Notes: generated by a model not told the origin, from the letters alone. 64,000 nt of DNA from Metarhizium brunneum (GCF_013426205.1 NC_089422.1:1116001-1180000); one strand, 5' to 3'. Positions 34,159 to 45,479 are shown, counted from the first letter of the stretch. Numbers and translations: made by a program.

Positions 34159-37100
34159 AGTGGCCGGCGGAGCGTCCGGGCTCAGCGAGCAACACAGGGG
34201 ATGGGTTGGCGTAGGCGGCAGCGTCGAAGCAGTCTGCTCGCGTGTCGACTTTCACAAAGAAGGTCAACTCGAGGAGAGTAGAGAAAGGACGGAGATGCAG
34301 CCTGTGACCCAGCCGGTTCTCCAAGGTGTGACGGTTGCGGGATTGAGGAGAGTTGGGGGTGACGAGAGACAACTGAAAGCTTCAGGAGGTTTTGCCGAGC
34401 AAAAAGAGCCGCAGGTCGGACGGAGCTGGAGAATCGCACGGGCCGACAAGGACTGCGGGTTGTGGGCGGTGGACTGTGGATTTTAGGAGGGTTGCTGGGC
34501 AGTTGGCAGTCTAGTTTAACGTCAGCAGCTGGCAGCTGGCAGTTGGCGTTGCAGGGCACGGAGGGGTGCCCAGGCCTGGTCATGAAAAATAGATATGAAC
34601 ACCAAATCACAAAATCGAAGCACACAATCGAAGTGTTGGCCGCACCCAATCAAGGACGAAACACACCCTTCGAGCCAGACCAGATAACAGGGAACCAACG
34701 AGTCTGCAGAAAAGGACGAAGACGAGGGACTGATGGAAAGGGTCCAGCTGGCTGGCTTGGCCAACGTGGAGAGCATCCGAGACCAGACACTGGCTGGGGC
34801 GGTGTTGTCCTCAAGAGTCCAGGCAGGATGAGGAAGTACCAGCAACCAACACCTGTCTGCTGGCCGAGGAATAGGACACTGGGCGCTGGCTGCTTGGTGC
34901 TGGGATCAAAGTTGCTTAAGTACGGAGTAGTTGGTCAACCAGACAGCTTTGATTTGACGGACAATCTGGACAAGCAGGGAGATATTACGCCGACATGGAC
35001 TTCACAGGCAGCCGCAGCCCTGATGCTCTACACTTCCTGATAACCTGTGGCAGCGGAACCAACTCCACTGGTGGGCTCAACAGCAAGGCGGCGACAAAGA
35101 ACCCAACTCGGGTAAGAATCGGAAAGTCTCACAACACGCGGGAGTAAACGCTCTGTACAAGCAAGTCCCTACTCAGGCACTCAGGCAACGTATAGAGTCA
35201 GCGCTATAAAAACCATCAAGTGGATAGGTTGCCGCTGTCTTGAAAACTGGAGTACTCTGTACAATGTGTCCACTTGCTCTTCTCGCAGGATCCACTGTCG
35301 GGGAGGCACAGGAGTCAGGGACCATGGCAAATGGTTTGTCAGTCCTACACTATGTACATGCTTGCCAGGAGTTGCGCTTTCGCTGCTAGTAATTCTGTCA
35401 GTTTAGACTCCAATGGGGAGATCAACGAGAGGGCTGAGCCACTTGGCCACCTAGCACAGCCAACCGACTGACTGGTTTACTGACATGGTAATGTTGCAGG
35501 TGTACCCTGTACATTCTTGATCATGCGCGGTTCTACGGAGGAGGTCGGATGTGAGGACACCGGACCCAAGGATCCTCCCCAGTCCCCAGTGTCTACCATG
35601 ACAACTTGGCTCGCCATCTAGCTTCATCGTGGCTCCGTACGGGGTGCAACAGCCAAATATATGCTGGGAAGAGATGACTCGAAAAGTTGTACTCCATATG
35701 ATCAGTCTCGTTCTCTTGTCCTCCATACAATTGTAGCAGTTCCAAAAAGCTCGAAATGCCCCAGTTGCCCGGCCACCTACTCCGGACTGCGTCTCCTCAC
35801 AGTTGTCGTGCGCCGGGGCGATCCTTGACAATGTACAGTGCATTCCTCGTCCCGCTAAGCCGGGAAAGGAGTGGGATGCTTCCTTCTGGTACCTGACGAA
35901 GGGATCACGTTAACAGCGCCATGGCGCCACGTCAAAACCTTGACGTCGGGAAGATGGTCGAGCGCAGGTTGGTCCCGAGTGCTGGTACGGTACGTAATAG
36001 TGATGCCTCTTGTTCGTTATCAGCACATATTCCAACACCTGTGACCTGACCATACGAAGACAGGACTCAACGCTACCAAGAGGGTCGGAGGCTGGGACAT
36101 GCTGGATGCCATGCAACGCCATCAATTCTTGCATCATGGCACATGCTGAGGTCCAATAGCACTTATTGGCAGCACGCTGGCACATTCAGCTGTTGATATC
36201 GGCGCAACCGTTTCAGTAATCGGTGGCCTCGGCCTTCCAGACTAGGGGCTTTGGAGACCTGGATCTAGCCTTTTTGATACTAATAACTGTTTTCTGCGTT
36301 TGTTGGCTGGTCTTCGATGCCTGGGTGTATCGATGACACTGGCGCTGGCAACATCCATTTACTCGCCCCTCCCTGCTCCGTATGAATGTTTCGGAATGAC
36401 GAATCGCACAAAACCAAACCTCACGGGTCAGTCAGCCCGTCCACACCGCATGCTTACATGGGTGGGAAAGCAAGACGTGTCGGACTAGGCAAAGCACCTG
36501 GTGACTGGAGTGCACCCGGCAACAGTTAATGAATACATCTTGCAAGAGACCGTTCCTAGACTTGTACATACTATATGCATGTACCCTTTGCCGAATTCGA
36601 GGCCGAAATGCACGAGCAGCGAAGTCGCAGCCAGGGACCATGAGCCAGGATGCAGGGGAAAGACGCACATGTTGGAGATGAACAAAGACAAGTGATCTCC
36701 CCGTATCAAGAACGAGGGAGTCACGTTCCGTACCACTCGCAGCCCCTGATGACTCCGGGCTGTCCCGAAGCCACAGGAGCCAGAGGCGCCCGCGCGAGGA
36801 GAATCGGATCAAAGGTGATAAATGCCTGACGGCGGAAGGGCAATGTTGTAGTCCTGAATCCTGATCAGTCGGCATGTTCCACAACGAGACGGTTTGTTCG
36901 AGCTATGGCCCGGCCACCAGTGGCGTCTTTGGCTACCTGGTCGCCAAAAAACCCCCGCGAATTGGCGACACAGCATAACGTTCCGCGTGCATGAAGCAGG
37001 AGCAAGGCTGCGAATACGGACTCCAGATGAGCAGAATTTAGAGTCCTGTTTTCTCCTCCATGGCTGACAGCATCGTCGGGAGGGCAGCCGCTACCCGCGA

Positions 37101-37928
37101 GTTCGTTCCTACGCCGTCCCAGGGTAACCACCAACCTCAACCGTCAAGGTCGCACATCTGCTGCGTACAACCAACCACGCTGCCACGGTACGGCGTATGG
37201 TTCAGGCTATTTTTAGGAAATCATGGTGGCAATTGACCGGTTGGATTTACGGTAAATGCAGAACATTCAGGTGGCGTTTACTCCAGACAAAATGCCACAG
37301 AAAGGAAAGTTATGAGCTGCAAGCTGGCAGGCGGAGTCTGGGCGGCGCGCGTCGATTGCTGACCTACCTATTACTTCTCATTACCTACCTCCTTGGTACT
37401 AGGCAGGTAGTTTTTGGAGCAACGTTTCTTGGGTTGAATTGAAACCGGGTTGGCTGCGTATCATCATCCAATGTTGGCAGGCTTTTGGTTGGCTCCTTCC
37501 AAGTTGCACAGAGCTTTTCTATTTCAATTAACCACACACGTGCATGTTACGTCATGGTCGCATTCTGCCCATCACAGAAATTCACTGACTGTGACTTGCC
37601 TGACAAAGAGCGGCCAAACATTCCGCTTGTGCATGAATCGTTTCGTCACCCCAGCCATCCATCACCTTACGCCACCCGCAGTTTGTTGACGACGTCTTCT
37701 GAACGCCTTAATCATCGCTCTTGAATCCTCTGATACCTGTACCCATATTACATCTTCGCTTCAACACACTTAAACACACTTAAACACACTTAAACACACT
37801 TAAACACACTTTGACGACCGTTGACCAGAGACGGGAATCCGAAGCTGCCTTATTTTGGAATCTCTTACCCCGCCTTTGAATCGTTTCAATAGCTTACTTC
37901 ACGTCGGGTACCGTTCCCAATCGCAAAT
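34159..37928. other. 3.8 kb gene-poor spacer
   Basis: No gene is recognised. The longest open frame (34462-35040, plus) reads as low-complexity Gly/Trp/Pro sequence and arises partly from a GGCAGTTGGCAG-type simple repeat at about 34498-34550. TACGGAGTA occurs at 34921-34929, CTACCTATTA/TACCTACCT/TAGGCAGGTAG units at 37364-37410, and a decamer repeat at 37761-37810. It includes the promoters of the two flanking divergent genes. Confidence 0.5.
37761..37810. repeat. Five-unit decamer tandem repeat
   Basis: Four perfect copies of TAAACACACT (37771-37810), preceded by one copy with a single change (TCAACACACT). The array starts 168 bases upstream of the PMP3-type start codon, in its promoter or leader. 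The unit does not match the fungal telomere repeat TTAGGG. Confidence 0.9.
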
Positions 37929-38342
37929 ATGGGTGTCGCATCTGCTATTCTCATTGTTCTCATCACCATTCTATGTGAGTCGCCTTCAAAACCTCCAACA
38001 AAATGACATTGATGCTGACAGTTGTATGTAGTCCCTCCGCTGGGTGTGTGGGCAGTGGCAGGATGTGGCATGGGTAAGTTCCATTTCCATGGACTGATTC
38101 CAGAAGTGGTCCGTCCAGAGTCTGGCTGACATGTTGTAGATTTGTTTATCAACGTTTGCTTGACAATTCTGGGATACTTTCCGGGTCATATACATGCGTT
38201 CTACCTCGAATACATCTATTACGACCGCCGCGAACAAGCGCATCAGGGACGATTCCCTACCAGCCGCGCGCCAGGCGTGTACTCTGACAACGTGCAGACT
38301 GGAGGACAGGGCTATGGAACTATTGTCCAGCCTACACGCTAG
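37929..38342 (+). CDS. PMP3/UPF0057 small stress-related membrane protein
   Basis: Three exons (37929-37974, 38032-38073, 38140-38342) give 96 residues. The two-helix PMP3 core is clear: ASAILIVLITILFPPLGVW in helix 1, a short loop AVAGCGMD, then LFINVCLTILGYFPGHIHAFY in helix 2. The conserved PP kink in helix 1 and the LTILGYFPGHIHA block match plant RCI2 and yeast Pmp3, which sit in the plasma membrane and affect membrane potential and cation tolerance. After the core there is a polar tail of about 40 residues with EYIYYDRREQ and a Gly/Gln-rich end; the yeast protein lacks such a tail. The joins restore the family sequence exactly. Confidence 0.92.
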
Positions 38343-41300
38343 TACCGATTGCCTTGAAGGTATGCCTGGGTTTTACGGATAGTCGGGAGTTTGGTAGCAG
38401 GGATAGCCTGGTTCGGTTCGACATTTTGTGTAGGCAGTTTGTGTGAAAGATGTCTAGGATGTTGGCACTGGACTCTGTTTAGCTGGCCCTAATATAATGT
38501 TAGTTTCGCCCATTGGGTGAATTCACCTCGAATAAACGTCAGGCATAAAGGACGGAAACGCGGGAGGCATGGGGGTTTTTAGGCTGCCTCGTTATTGTAA
38601 CGTCTTACTGGTGCCACATGGCTTTTCATGCTTGAGATAATTATTGTTGATGCCAGCCGCTTCCTTGCAGGACGGAGTTTTGCGCGACATTCTTGTTTGT
38701 CAACTCTGCTCGTTAGGGCTTAGCCATGAAGAAGCACCTCCCTAACAACTGCTAGCTCAAATCTTGAGGGCCCAACGTTTCAACACCCCCATGTGGTGTT
38801 ATTGATCCTAATAGTTTGCTGGTATCCTGTCAGACAATGCCATTCCAATTTCCCGAGCCCTCACCTACCCGTGGGCGCTGGGCTCAGGTCCATGAACAGG
38901 CTGGGACGATACTCTCCACAGAAAGTTGACCCCAGCTTGGGCAACTATCTTCCTCATATCCGTCTTTCCAATTTCTGGTGAGTTGCAGTCGGTGCTTTCC
39001 CACGTATTGCGCGCAGCAACCTGTTGAGTTCAATCCTATTTGAGGTAAGGAGTCGACACTGGAAATACTCCTCTCGAAAGTTGGGGTTCACCTGAGACTT
39101 GTAGCAGATATGCTGGGCAGTACCGGTCAAACTATGTTTTATTGAGATACTGAGCTGCATATCTTGGAATAGGAGCTTTAAGGAGGTCCGGCGCTGGACT
39201 TGCCAGTGCTTGTGTCTTGTGTCAGCACCAGGTAGAAGAACTGGTCTGGGTGATGTTTAACCTACTAGGAGAAGAGCAAAGGTGGGCGTCTTGGCTGGCG
39301 ATACTACGATATATGTCTATGTTGCTGTGTACGTTGTTAATTTTGCGAGAGTGTATGATCGAGGGGCTTCATCTCAGAGTCTGGGACTTGCAGCCATTTC
39401 ATGTGGCTCTGACATTCTCTACTCCCGTCCTGTGTACACATGGACTTTAGTAGATACAATGAAATCCGAGTTAAAGTGAACCCCCACAACCATGTCAGTC
39501 TTACATTGTTGCATTGTGTCTAAACTTTAATTGTACATGCGAACCGGACAAGAAATGCTACCTACCCACATGTTCTCATTCGATACCGAACCTGAAGCAG
39601 TGGGAAGTTGCCCCAGAACAGATAAATCAAAGCTCATAATACCGGATCAGGCAATCCCTTATTACTATACCGTATTTTAGAGTGACATTTGAATCAAAGG
39701 TTTAACACAACGCAAAGAATAATAATTCATATATCGAATACATAATTGCATTTGTTGACTTTAAGTCCGCTATATATGACCTACGTTGTCTCCGTCTGAT
39801 AACTACTACATGTACCAAGTTTCGGTACAAAACATGTGACCCGAAAGCCAAAGCTGTGCAGTGTGTTTACCAGTGTTTCATAGCTTGCTACCAATGGGAC
39901 ACACGGCCCGAAGCGCCCATTGATATGTGTCTCTTGTATGCTTGCGTGGGGTTGTGGGTTGACTGCCTTGAACGATTTTAACCCCAGGAACTCCAGACGA
40001 GGATCTCCAAAGTTATGTCTGGTGTCTCTTTGGAATACACATGACACTGACTCTTCGTTTGAGGTAACAGGGGCAAACCGGGAGGCTACAGGGCTTGTGG
40101 TGTATGCTGCTCGTCTCCGAACAACATTGACTGCTTGAATTTTGGGAAAGCCGACATGGAGAAGATGATGGTAGCAAGGTTTCAGTCTTGATAGAAGTTC
40201 CTACAGTAATTAAACCCGTGTTGACAATTAGCAGGCTCTCAACACATACGCAGTTTTGATAACAGCCGGTAGTGGGCATGTAAGAAGCGCTATTGTAGCC
40301 ATGCCGTAGTATAGTCGAGTATGCGTTATGTAGGGGATGCTCAAGCTGCTTATATATTTGTCCTTAATAGTTTCACTCGGCCGCTACTTACTGATCGTCA
40401 TGATGGCCCATTTGTGTGACTTGATCGCCCTTGATGCAGGGTCTAAAGCGGCAAGCCAGGGTCACCAGTCGATACCTCTACGCACAGCGACAGAAGGCCA
40501 TTCTGGAAGTCACCAGGCTCCACATCCATGTCCATCTCTGAATTTGCAGTGATTGGAATCAACATTGACGCATCACAAGGTGAAACATGAGACGCGAGGC
40601 ACTTGATTAAACCCCTCTCAGACACTTGTTCACAGTGCCATTGTCCAGTCATCGGCGACGGCCAAGATCAATTTGTCCACGTCGACGCGATGGTGGCCGG
40701 CGCCATGTGTTTGGCTGCAGACTGCGGGAGACGCAAGGACGAAGCAGCAGGGATTTTGCTCGCGGGACTGTTGGTGACGAGGCGATAGTCTGGTCCCAAG
40801 GGGATGATATGGGTGAGGGGGGAGAGCGTGGCGCGACGGAAGACGCATTGACAGCATTTGAGAAATGGGGAAAAATGGGGAAGAATGGGGAGACGGACTT
40901 GGTCTGGGCGCAAGGACGTTGCGCCAGCCGGCCTTTGAACGTTCGCCACGACACATGATGCATCAGTAGTGCAAAGCAAGGCGAAGCATCATTCGACAGC
41001 GGCACGTCTCGACGCAGTGCCGCTGCGACGGAATTGCAAATTGAACCAGACAACATCTCCCGTCAATCTTGCGCTGTCACTTCCCGGTGCTGCACCGCTC
41101 AAGCGCTTGAGCACCGGGGCTACGGGTGCACACTGCACGCCTTGATTTTCTGACTTCTCATTCTCTCGCCTCGTATTGTTGCATCTCGTCTCTCACATAC
41201 TCTGTAATATTCCGTCCTCGCCATCTCTCAGCCAACGGCTTGCTCGGGTTCGCACTGCGTGTCTCATGTCTCTCGACCGCCCACTCGGTCTTCATTGATG

Positions 41301-41817
41301 CAAACCAAGTCGAGTCGAGTCGAGTCAACCCCGCCTTTTCCCCGACGACGACGACGTGCGGTGGGGGAATTCAAGACGCTCAGTCAAATTAACATCCAAC
41401 ATTCAAAATCGACGTCGGCACGCCTGCATACAGCCAACACATTGTGCGGCGAAGCAGGACGAACGAAAAGCAACCCACGACTGTCAGCGCACAGAGGCTC
41501 CGTTTGTGACTGGCTCGGCCCCAGCCGACGGACAGACGTGGACGGACGTGGACGGACGTGGCAGGACATCGACGCTGGGCCATGTTCTCACCACACCTGT
41601 CCCGGCCTGACCAGACTCAATCATCCTAGCACTGTAGGAACAAGTGTTCCAGGCGAAACCAGTCGAGGCCAATCGCACCTCTATTCACTCTTGTCTCCGC
41701 CCCGTTTTACAGCTTCCTCGAATGTGCCGCTGAGACGACCAATGCCGTGGCAGAGGACGCAAGCAAGTGTCCACGAGTCCGAAGCCGACTTATATCGTTG
41801 CAATTCCGACGTCCACC
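38343..41817. other. 3.5 kb gene-poor spacer
   Basis: No gene is recognised on either strand. Short arrays include three AATGGGGA-type units at about 40863-40893, a GTCGA pentamer run at about 41309-41326, and GACGGACGTG units at 41531-41561. The last 700 bases are pyrimidine-rich and probably form the promoter and leader of the next gene. Confidence 0.5.
41531..41561. repeat. Short GACGGACGTG tandem repeat
   Basis: Three consecutive copies of a ten-base unit (the first with A for G at one position), in the leader region of the disordered-protein gene. Confidence 0.7.
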
Positions 41818-43305
41818 ATGTCTTCAACTGCCAGCTCTGCGTCCCCCCCTGGAGCTCAACATCTCCATTCACGCCCACCACCGCTACCGCCGTCCTCGAC
41901 GGGCCCGTCGACGCGTCGAACCAGCGACACTCGACGAGATCCTTTCCCCTTCTCCATGACAAGGCCGTTTCGGCCAAACCCTACATCAACTAGTGTGGCA
42001 CCGTCAACAGCCGAGGGAAGAGCCATCCCCGTGGATGACACCACTGCCGAACATCGGACATCAGCGTTGCGGGAGCTCAATAGCCACTATCCTAGCCGAC
42101 ATCGATACGCGAAATCAACCGGTGCTCAATCCAGCACCTACTCCGAACCCGTCATTGTTCGCAGTTACTACTCTCCTGCACCAAGCCGTCACGATAGTTC
42201 CACTCGACGCCGACCTGGTCGTGGTGGGGCCGGTTCCGAAGTTGGTGGGCCAGTAGCCGGTGTGACCCGGGCTCTCCCATTCTCAGGCAGGGTCTCTTCA
42301 GCCGGAAAAGGAATGCTGAGCACCATGGCGAGAGTGTATAATGGGAAAATGCCAACAGTGGAGGCTCAACAGGATACTCGCCTGCCTCCGGTAGAAGCCT
42401 TTAGCTTCAAGAGCTTCATGGCAAATATGCCAACACATGCTGGCACAGCCGATATTAACTCCGACCTGGACAGGATAGCCGAGATTTGTGCCCGGTCACG
42501 GTACTCACTAAGCAATCAGTACGAGGTTCACTATGCTCCTCACGGGTCTGGAGTGTCGTTCCTCGCATCCGCTCAGAATCAAGAGCCGCAGGGTCCTACA
42601 TTGCAGGCGGTATCATCAGACGATGAGCGCGATATGAGAAATACAACTCGACGGAGAAGGCAAGCCGCAAGGAGGAACAGCAGAGCAATGGGAACACTGG
42701 AAACCATAATGTCGTCAAGCCGTTCATCCGACGAGGAGGGGTCAAAGAAGAGGTCGGCCTCGGACCTTGCCAACGAGGTTCGTGGACGGACAGCCAGAAA
42801 GGGTTCAGGACAGTCGTCTCCGACTCCGACGACATCTTCACGCAGTGAACGGGACCTTTCCAATTCACAGGACAGTGAACAGCAACCGAGGACGCCAGCG
42901 AGACGGCGATCGACGTCATTGGCTTTGATAGATAGCTCAAGACTGACCAGCACGCCAGAGGCAACGCCTCGGACATCAGCTACCGCATTGGTAAGCGAAC
43001 CTGCATTACCGCGTGCTTCAAATAACCAATTAGAGACGAGGACGGCAGCCGAGAGCGAATCGCAGCAACGGACTTTGGAGAACAAGCCGTCGCCGCGACC
43101 GGACAGGGTGGAAGAGCACATGGCACGAGGATCAATATCTTCTGTCCAAGACGGCGCCCGTAGAAACGGCATTCTGTCGACACTCGCTGGCTGGCTGCCG
43201 TGGGCGTCACATCCATCTAAACCCAAAGGTCGCGCTGAAGGTAGTCTGCGACACCTCTTGAACAACACTGAGGCCGGAGGGAAGAAGACCGAACCAGCAC
43301 TGTAA
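41818..43305 (+). CDS. Disordered Ser/Arg/Pro-rich protein, unknown function
   Basis: A single exon of 495 residues from the ATG at 41818. The frame continues upstream without an ATG (only a GTG at 41767), so this start is preferred. It is not recognised. Most of it is low-complexity Ser/Thr/Arg/Pro-rich sequence. One stretch looks structured and conserved: about residues 190-255, with EAFSFKSFMANM and INSDLDRIAEICARSRYSLSNQYEVHY. The C-terminal segment ILSTLAGWLPWASHP is amphipathic and Trp-rich. The basic stretch TRRRRQAARRNSR could be a nuclear localisation signal. The long open frame and the structured island support real coding. The 3' flank has an A-rich run within 25 bases of the stop. 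Confidence 0.7.
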   Translation: MSSTASSASPPGAQHLHSRPPPLPPSSTGPSTRRTSDTRRDPFPFSMTRPFRPNPTSTSVAPSTAEGRAIPVDDTTAEHRTSALRELNSHYPSRHRYAKSTGAQSSTYSEPVIVRSYYSPAPSRHDSSTRRRPGRGGAGSEVGGPVAGVTRALPFSGRVSSAGKGMLSTMARVYNGKMPTVEAQQDTRLPPVEAFSFKSFMANMPTHAGTADINSDLDRIAEICARSRYSLSNQYEVHYAPHGSGVSFLASAQNQEPQGPTLQAVSSDDERDMRNTTRRRRQAARRNSRAMGTLETIMSSSRSSDEEGSKKRSASDLANEVRGRTARKGSGQSSPTPTTSSRSERDLSNSQDSEQQPRTPARRRSTSLALIDSSRLTSTPEATPRTSATALVSEPALPRASNNQLETRTAAESESQQRTLENKPSPRPDRVEEHMARGSISSVQDGARRNGILSTLAGWLPWASHPSKPKGRAEGSLRHLLNNTEAGGKKTEPAL

Positions 43306-43958
43306 TGCATGATTTGAAATATGTATAAAAAAATAAAAAAAAAAGTTTGGGGCTCTGTTTAAGGTTGAGAAATGGCCACGATTGGGTTCACGCCCTACAC
43401 TATTACAGACGGAAGTGGAAGGTGTGAGCAACGGCCTTCTGTTCATTATGATGATTTGATGACGTGACGAAATTGATATCGGGGCAGCGGCTGCGTTTCA
43501 GGCGCCTCATTTATGAGTATTAAGGAGAGCATTTGACGGTTACCAAGGCTGCTCGATGGACAGGATCTGGAAGTAGATGGCTGGAGAGATACCTACCTAG
43601 TAGGTACCTAAGTTTTTGTCTACCTAGGTACTTAGCAGCTTGAAGCTAGCAAAAGTCTCGAACCCCATGTGCCCGCGCCAGTCAGTATTTAAGGCTGCTT
43701 GTCTCGTCTCACTTCTCCCTTTGTGAAAGCCCCCGTTTCTGTAAACCGCCGGTTACTACTAGTATATCCCATGGTTGTGAAGGTAGTAACACGGGTATTC
43801 AATTATTGTCCTTGCCCTAGAACAAAAAAAGAAAATAAACACACCGGCACACGATCCCATCGCGGCAACGGCCGACATTCTGACAACGCCAGCCAAACGA
43901 TCGCAGCAACGCCTCGCCCTCGACCACCGGCCCATCCAACACGCCGCATCCGTCCACG
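43306..43958. other. Spacer with TACCTAGGTA motifs
   Basis: Holds the 3' end of the previous gene and the promoter of the next. Bases 43590-43637 carry five TACCTA/TAGGTA units in both orientations. No gene is seen. Confidence 0.5.
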
Positions 43959-44429
43959 ATGGCATCGACAGTCGCGGCGGTGCCAACGCTGTACACGTGC
44001 TTCTTCGCCTACGCCGACCCGCTCATCGCCCTTTACGGCGCCTACCTGAACTTCCTGGCGCCCGAGCAGGCCGTGGCCTCGATGGCGCCGCAGTCGACGT
44101 ACGACCCGGCCACGGTCTTCCTGTTCCACCAGGCGGGCGGGCTGGCGCTCGCCGTGGCCGTCATGAGCGCCCTGGTGCCGCGGGTGTCGGAGGACCTGGC
44201 CGTCTGGAAGGTGCTGCAGTTCTCGCTGCTGCTGAGCGACGTCGGCGGGCTGAGCGGCGTGTACTTTGCGCTGGAGAGGCAGGGGAGGCTGGAGCCGCGG
44301 CTGTGGTCGGCCGACGACAGGGCCGTCGGCGGGCTGTACTTGTTTATCACGGCGGTGCGGCTGGCGTTTGTCTTGGGCGTGGGGTTTGGCAGCGCGGGGG
44401 AGGTGAGGAGAGGAGACAAGAGGCGTTGA
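43959..44429 (+). CDS. Small four-helix membrane protein (DUF7704-like, tentative)
   Basis: A single exon of 156 residues. Four hydrophobic segments are visible: about residues 8-32, 55-75, 87-108 and 125-148. The loop between the first two contains FLAPEQAVASMAPQSTYDP, which I associate tentatively with a fungal DUF7704-type family; the match is from memory. It ends in a short Arg/Lys tail. It is likely an integral membrane protein of the ER or plasma membrane, with unknown function. The gene is markedly GC-rich (third codon positions mostly G or C) compared with its flanks, which supports a real, expressed gene. Confidence 0.78.
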   Translation: MASTVAAVPTLYTCFFAYADPLIALYGAYLNFLAPEQAVASMAPQSTYDPATVFLFHQAGGLALAVAVMSALVPRVSEDLAVWKVLQFSLLLSDVGGLSGVYFALERQGRLEPRLWSADDRAVGGLYLFITAVRLAFVLGVGFGSAGEVRRGDKRR

Positions 44430-45120
44430 CATGGAGGGGGGAGGGGGAAGGCATTCCCTTTGCGGACGGTAAACTGTTCAAGGCTCCTCATGGTTCATGT
44501 GTGCGGGTGGGAGCCGGACTGCGTTTCTTTTTTTTAAAGAGTATGGGATTAAGTATATTGATCTAGTGGGTGTTAGATGGTACAGTTGGAAGAGATCCTT
44601 TTGAAATGGCAAAACGTTGTAGATTAATTCTGACATGGTACTGAATCTGACACCGCGGTTTGAAAAAACGTTGTCGAAGAAGATGATGTTGAACGCATGC
44701 CCCATCCGGCAACGTCGCGAACACGCCAAATCGGCTCTGAGGTCCCGAGCCAATCAGCATCGACAATCACTCCCCGGGTCCGGCAACTGCTTGGCAAAAA
44801 CTCAAAAAAAGGGGACTGATATTCCCAAACAATACGAAGTAGCTACTACTACCAATTCCACCCGTACAGAGAATCACGACACATACATACTACAAAGAAC
44901 AGCAGGGAAATTCCCCCAGAAAAAAGCCAAAAAGCAAGCGCTGAGACACGAAGAAAGCAAAATAAACTGGAATGTCAAAACCACCACCCACGCATCAAAT
45001 CAGCTAGTACTCCGTAGTTCTTCTCCACTCGTCCACCCATCATCCAAGTCAACCTCATTTCCAACCCTTGCCTCCCTCGCCAACGTTGCCCTCCCCCCCT
45101 TCTGCCCACTGCGGCGATTC
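44430..45120. other. Convergent 3' spacer
   Basis: Lies between the membrane-protein stop and the secreted-peptide stop. TACTCCGTA occurs at 45008-45016. A long plus-strand frame (44635-45348) runs over the antisense of the secreted-peptide gene and looks low-complexity. No gene is seen. Confidence 0.45.
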
Positions 45121-45306
45121 TCACCAGTGCGGGGGAGCGTAGCCATTGTCGTACAGAGCCGCGACTTGCTTGTCGTTCGTCTTGGGAACCGCGACATCGC
45201 GCTGGTTGATGCGCGGAGCAGACAACTGGTCCCTGATGGGGGCGGGTGCCGGGGCGGCCATGGCCACGGCAGCCAGGCAGGCGACGACGAAGCTGATGGT
45301 GTACAT
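45121..45306 (-). CDS. Small secreted peptide (61 residues)
   Basis: A single exon of 61 residues. The N-terminus MYTISFVVACLAAVAMAAPAP is a clear signal peptide, with cleavage likely after one of the Ala residues at 17-20. The mature part is about 40 residues, polar, without Cys, and ends YDNGYAPPHW. There is no Lys-Arg processing site. A good TATA box lies upstream at 45473-45479, and the leader in between is pyrimidine-rich near the start codon, which supports an expressed gene. The function is unknown: an effector-like or cell-surface peptide is possible. No similarity is recognised. Confidence 0.65.
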   Translation of the reverse strand: MYTISFVVACLAAVAMAAPAPAPIRDQLSAPRINQRDVAVPKTNDKQVAALYDNGYAPPHW

Positions 45307-45472
45307 TTTTCAATTGATTGTCTCCTTTCTTCTTCTGTGTATTTGTAGTGTGTGCAAGCTTTGCCCACAAGGCAGTTGTGTATGTATATGAAAGGGGGGC
45401 GTGTAGAGAAGAGCTGTGCTGGCTGCTGTGCGGTGAAGGAGACTGTCTATCGGAGCCGGGCGCTTGATTCCC

Positions 45473-45479
45473 TTTTATA
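45473..45479 (-). promoter_or_regulatory. TATA box of secreted-peptide gene
   Basis: On the minus strand the sequence reads GTATAAAAGG, a consensus TATA box, 167 bases upstream of the ATG of the 61-residue secreted peptide. A leader of this length is plausible for a strongly expressed fungal gene. Confidence 0.5.

Noticed and set aside
34462..35040. 192-codon plus-strand frame
   Set aside because: It arises partly from a GGCAGTTGGC simple repeat and reads as Gly/Trp/Pro-rich low complexity with no intron or family support.
36432..36884. 150-codon minus-strand frame in the gene-poor region
   Set aside because: No motif, irregular composition and no conserved-looking block.
37761..37810. CRISPR or telomere-like array
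   Set aside because: Units are contiguous decamers without spacers and do not match TTAGGG.
38400..38430. GGTTCGGTTCGACAT resembling a tRNA T-arm
   Set aside because: No matching acceptor stem, D-arm or anticodon arm could be folded around it.
41767..41817. Upstream extension of the disordered-protein gene
   Set aside because: It would need a GTG start; the first ATG in frame is at 41818.
44635..45348. 237-codon plus-strand frame
   Set aside because: It runs antisense over the secreted-peptide gene, whose signal peptide and TATA box are better evidence.
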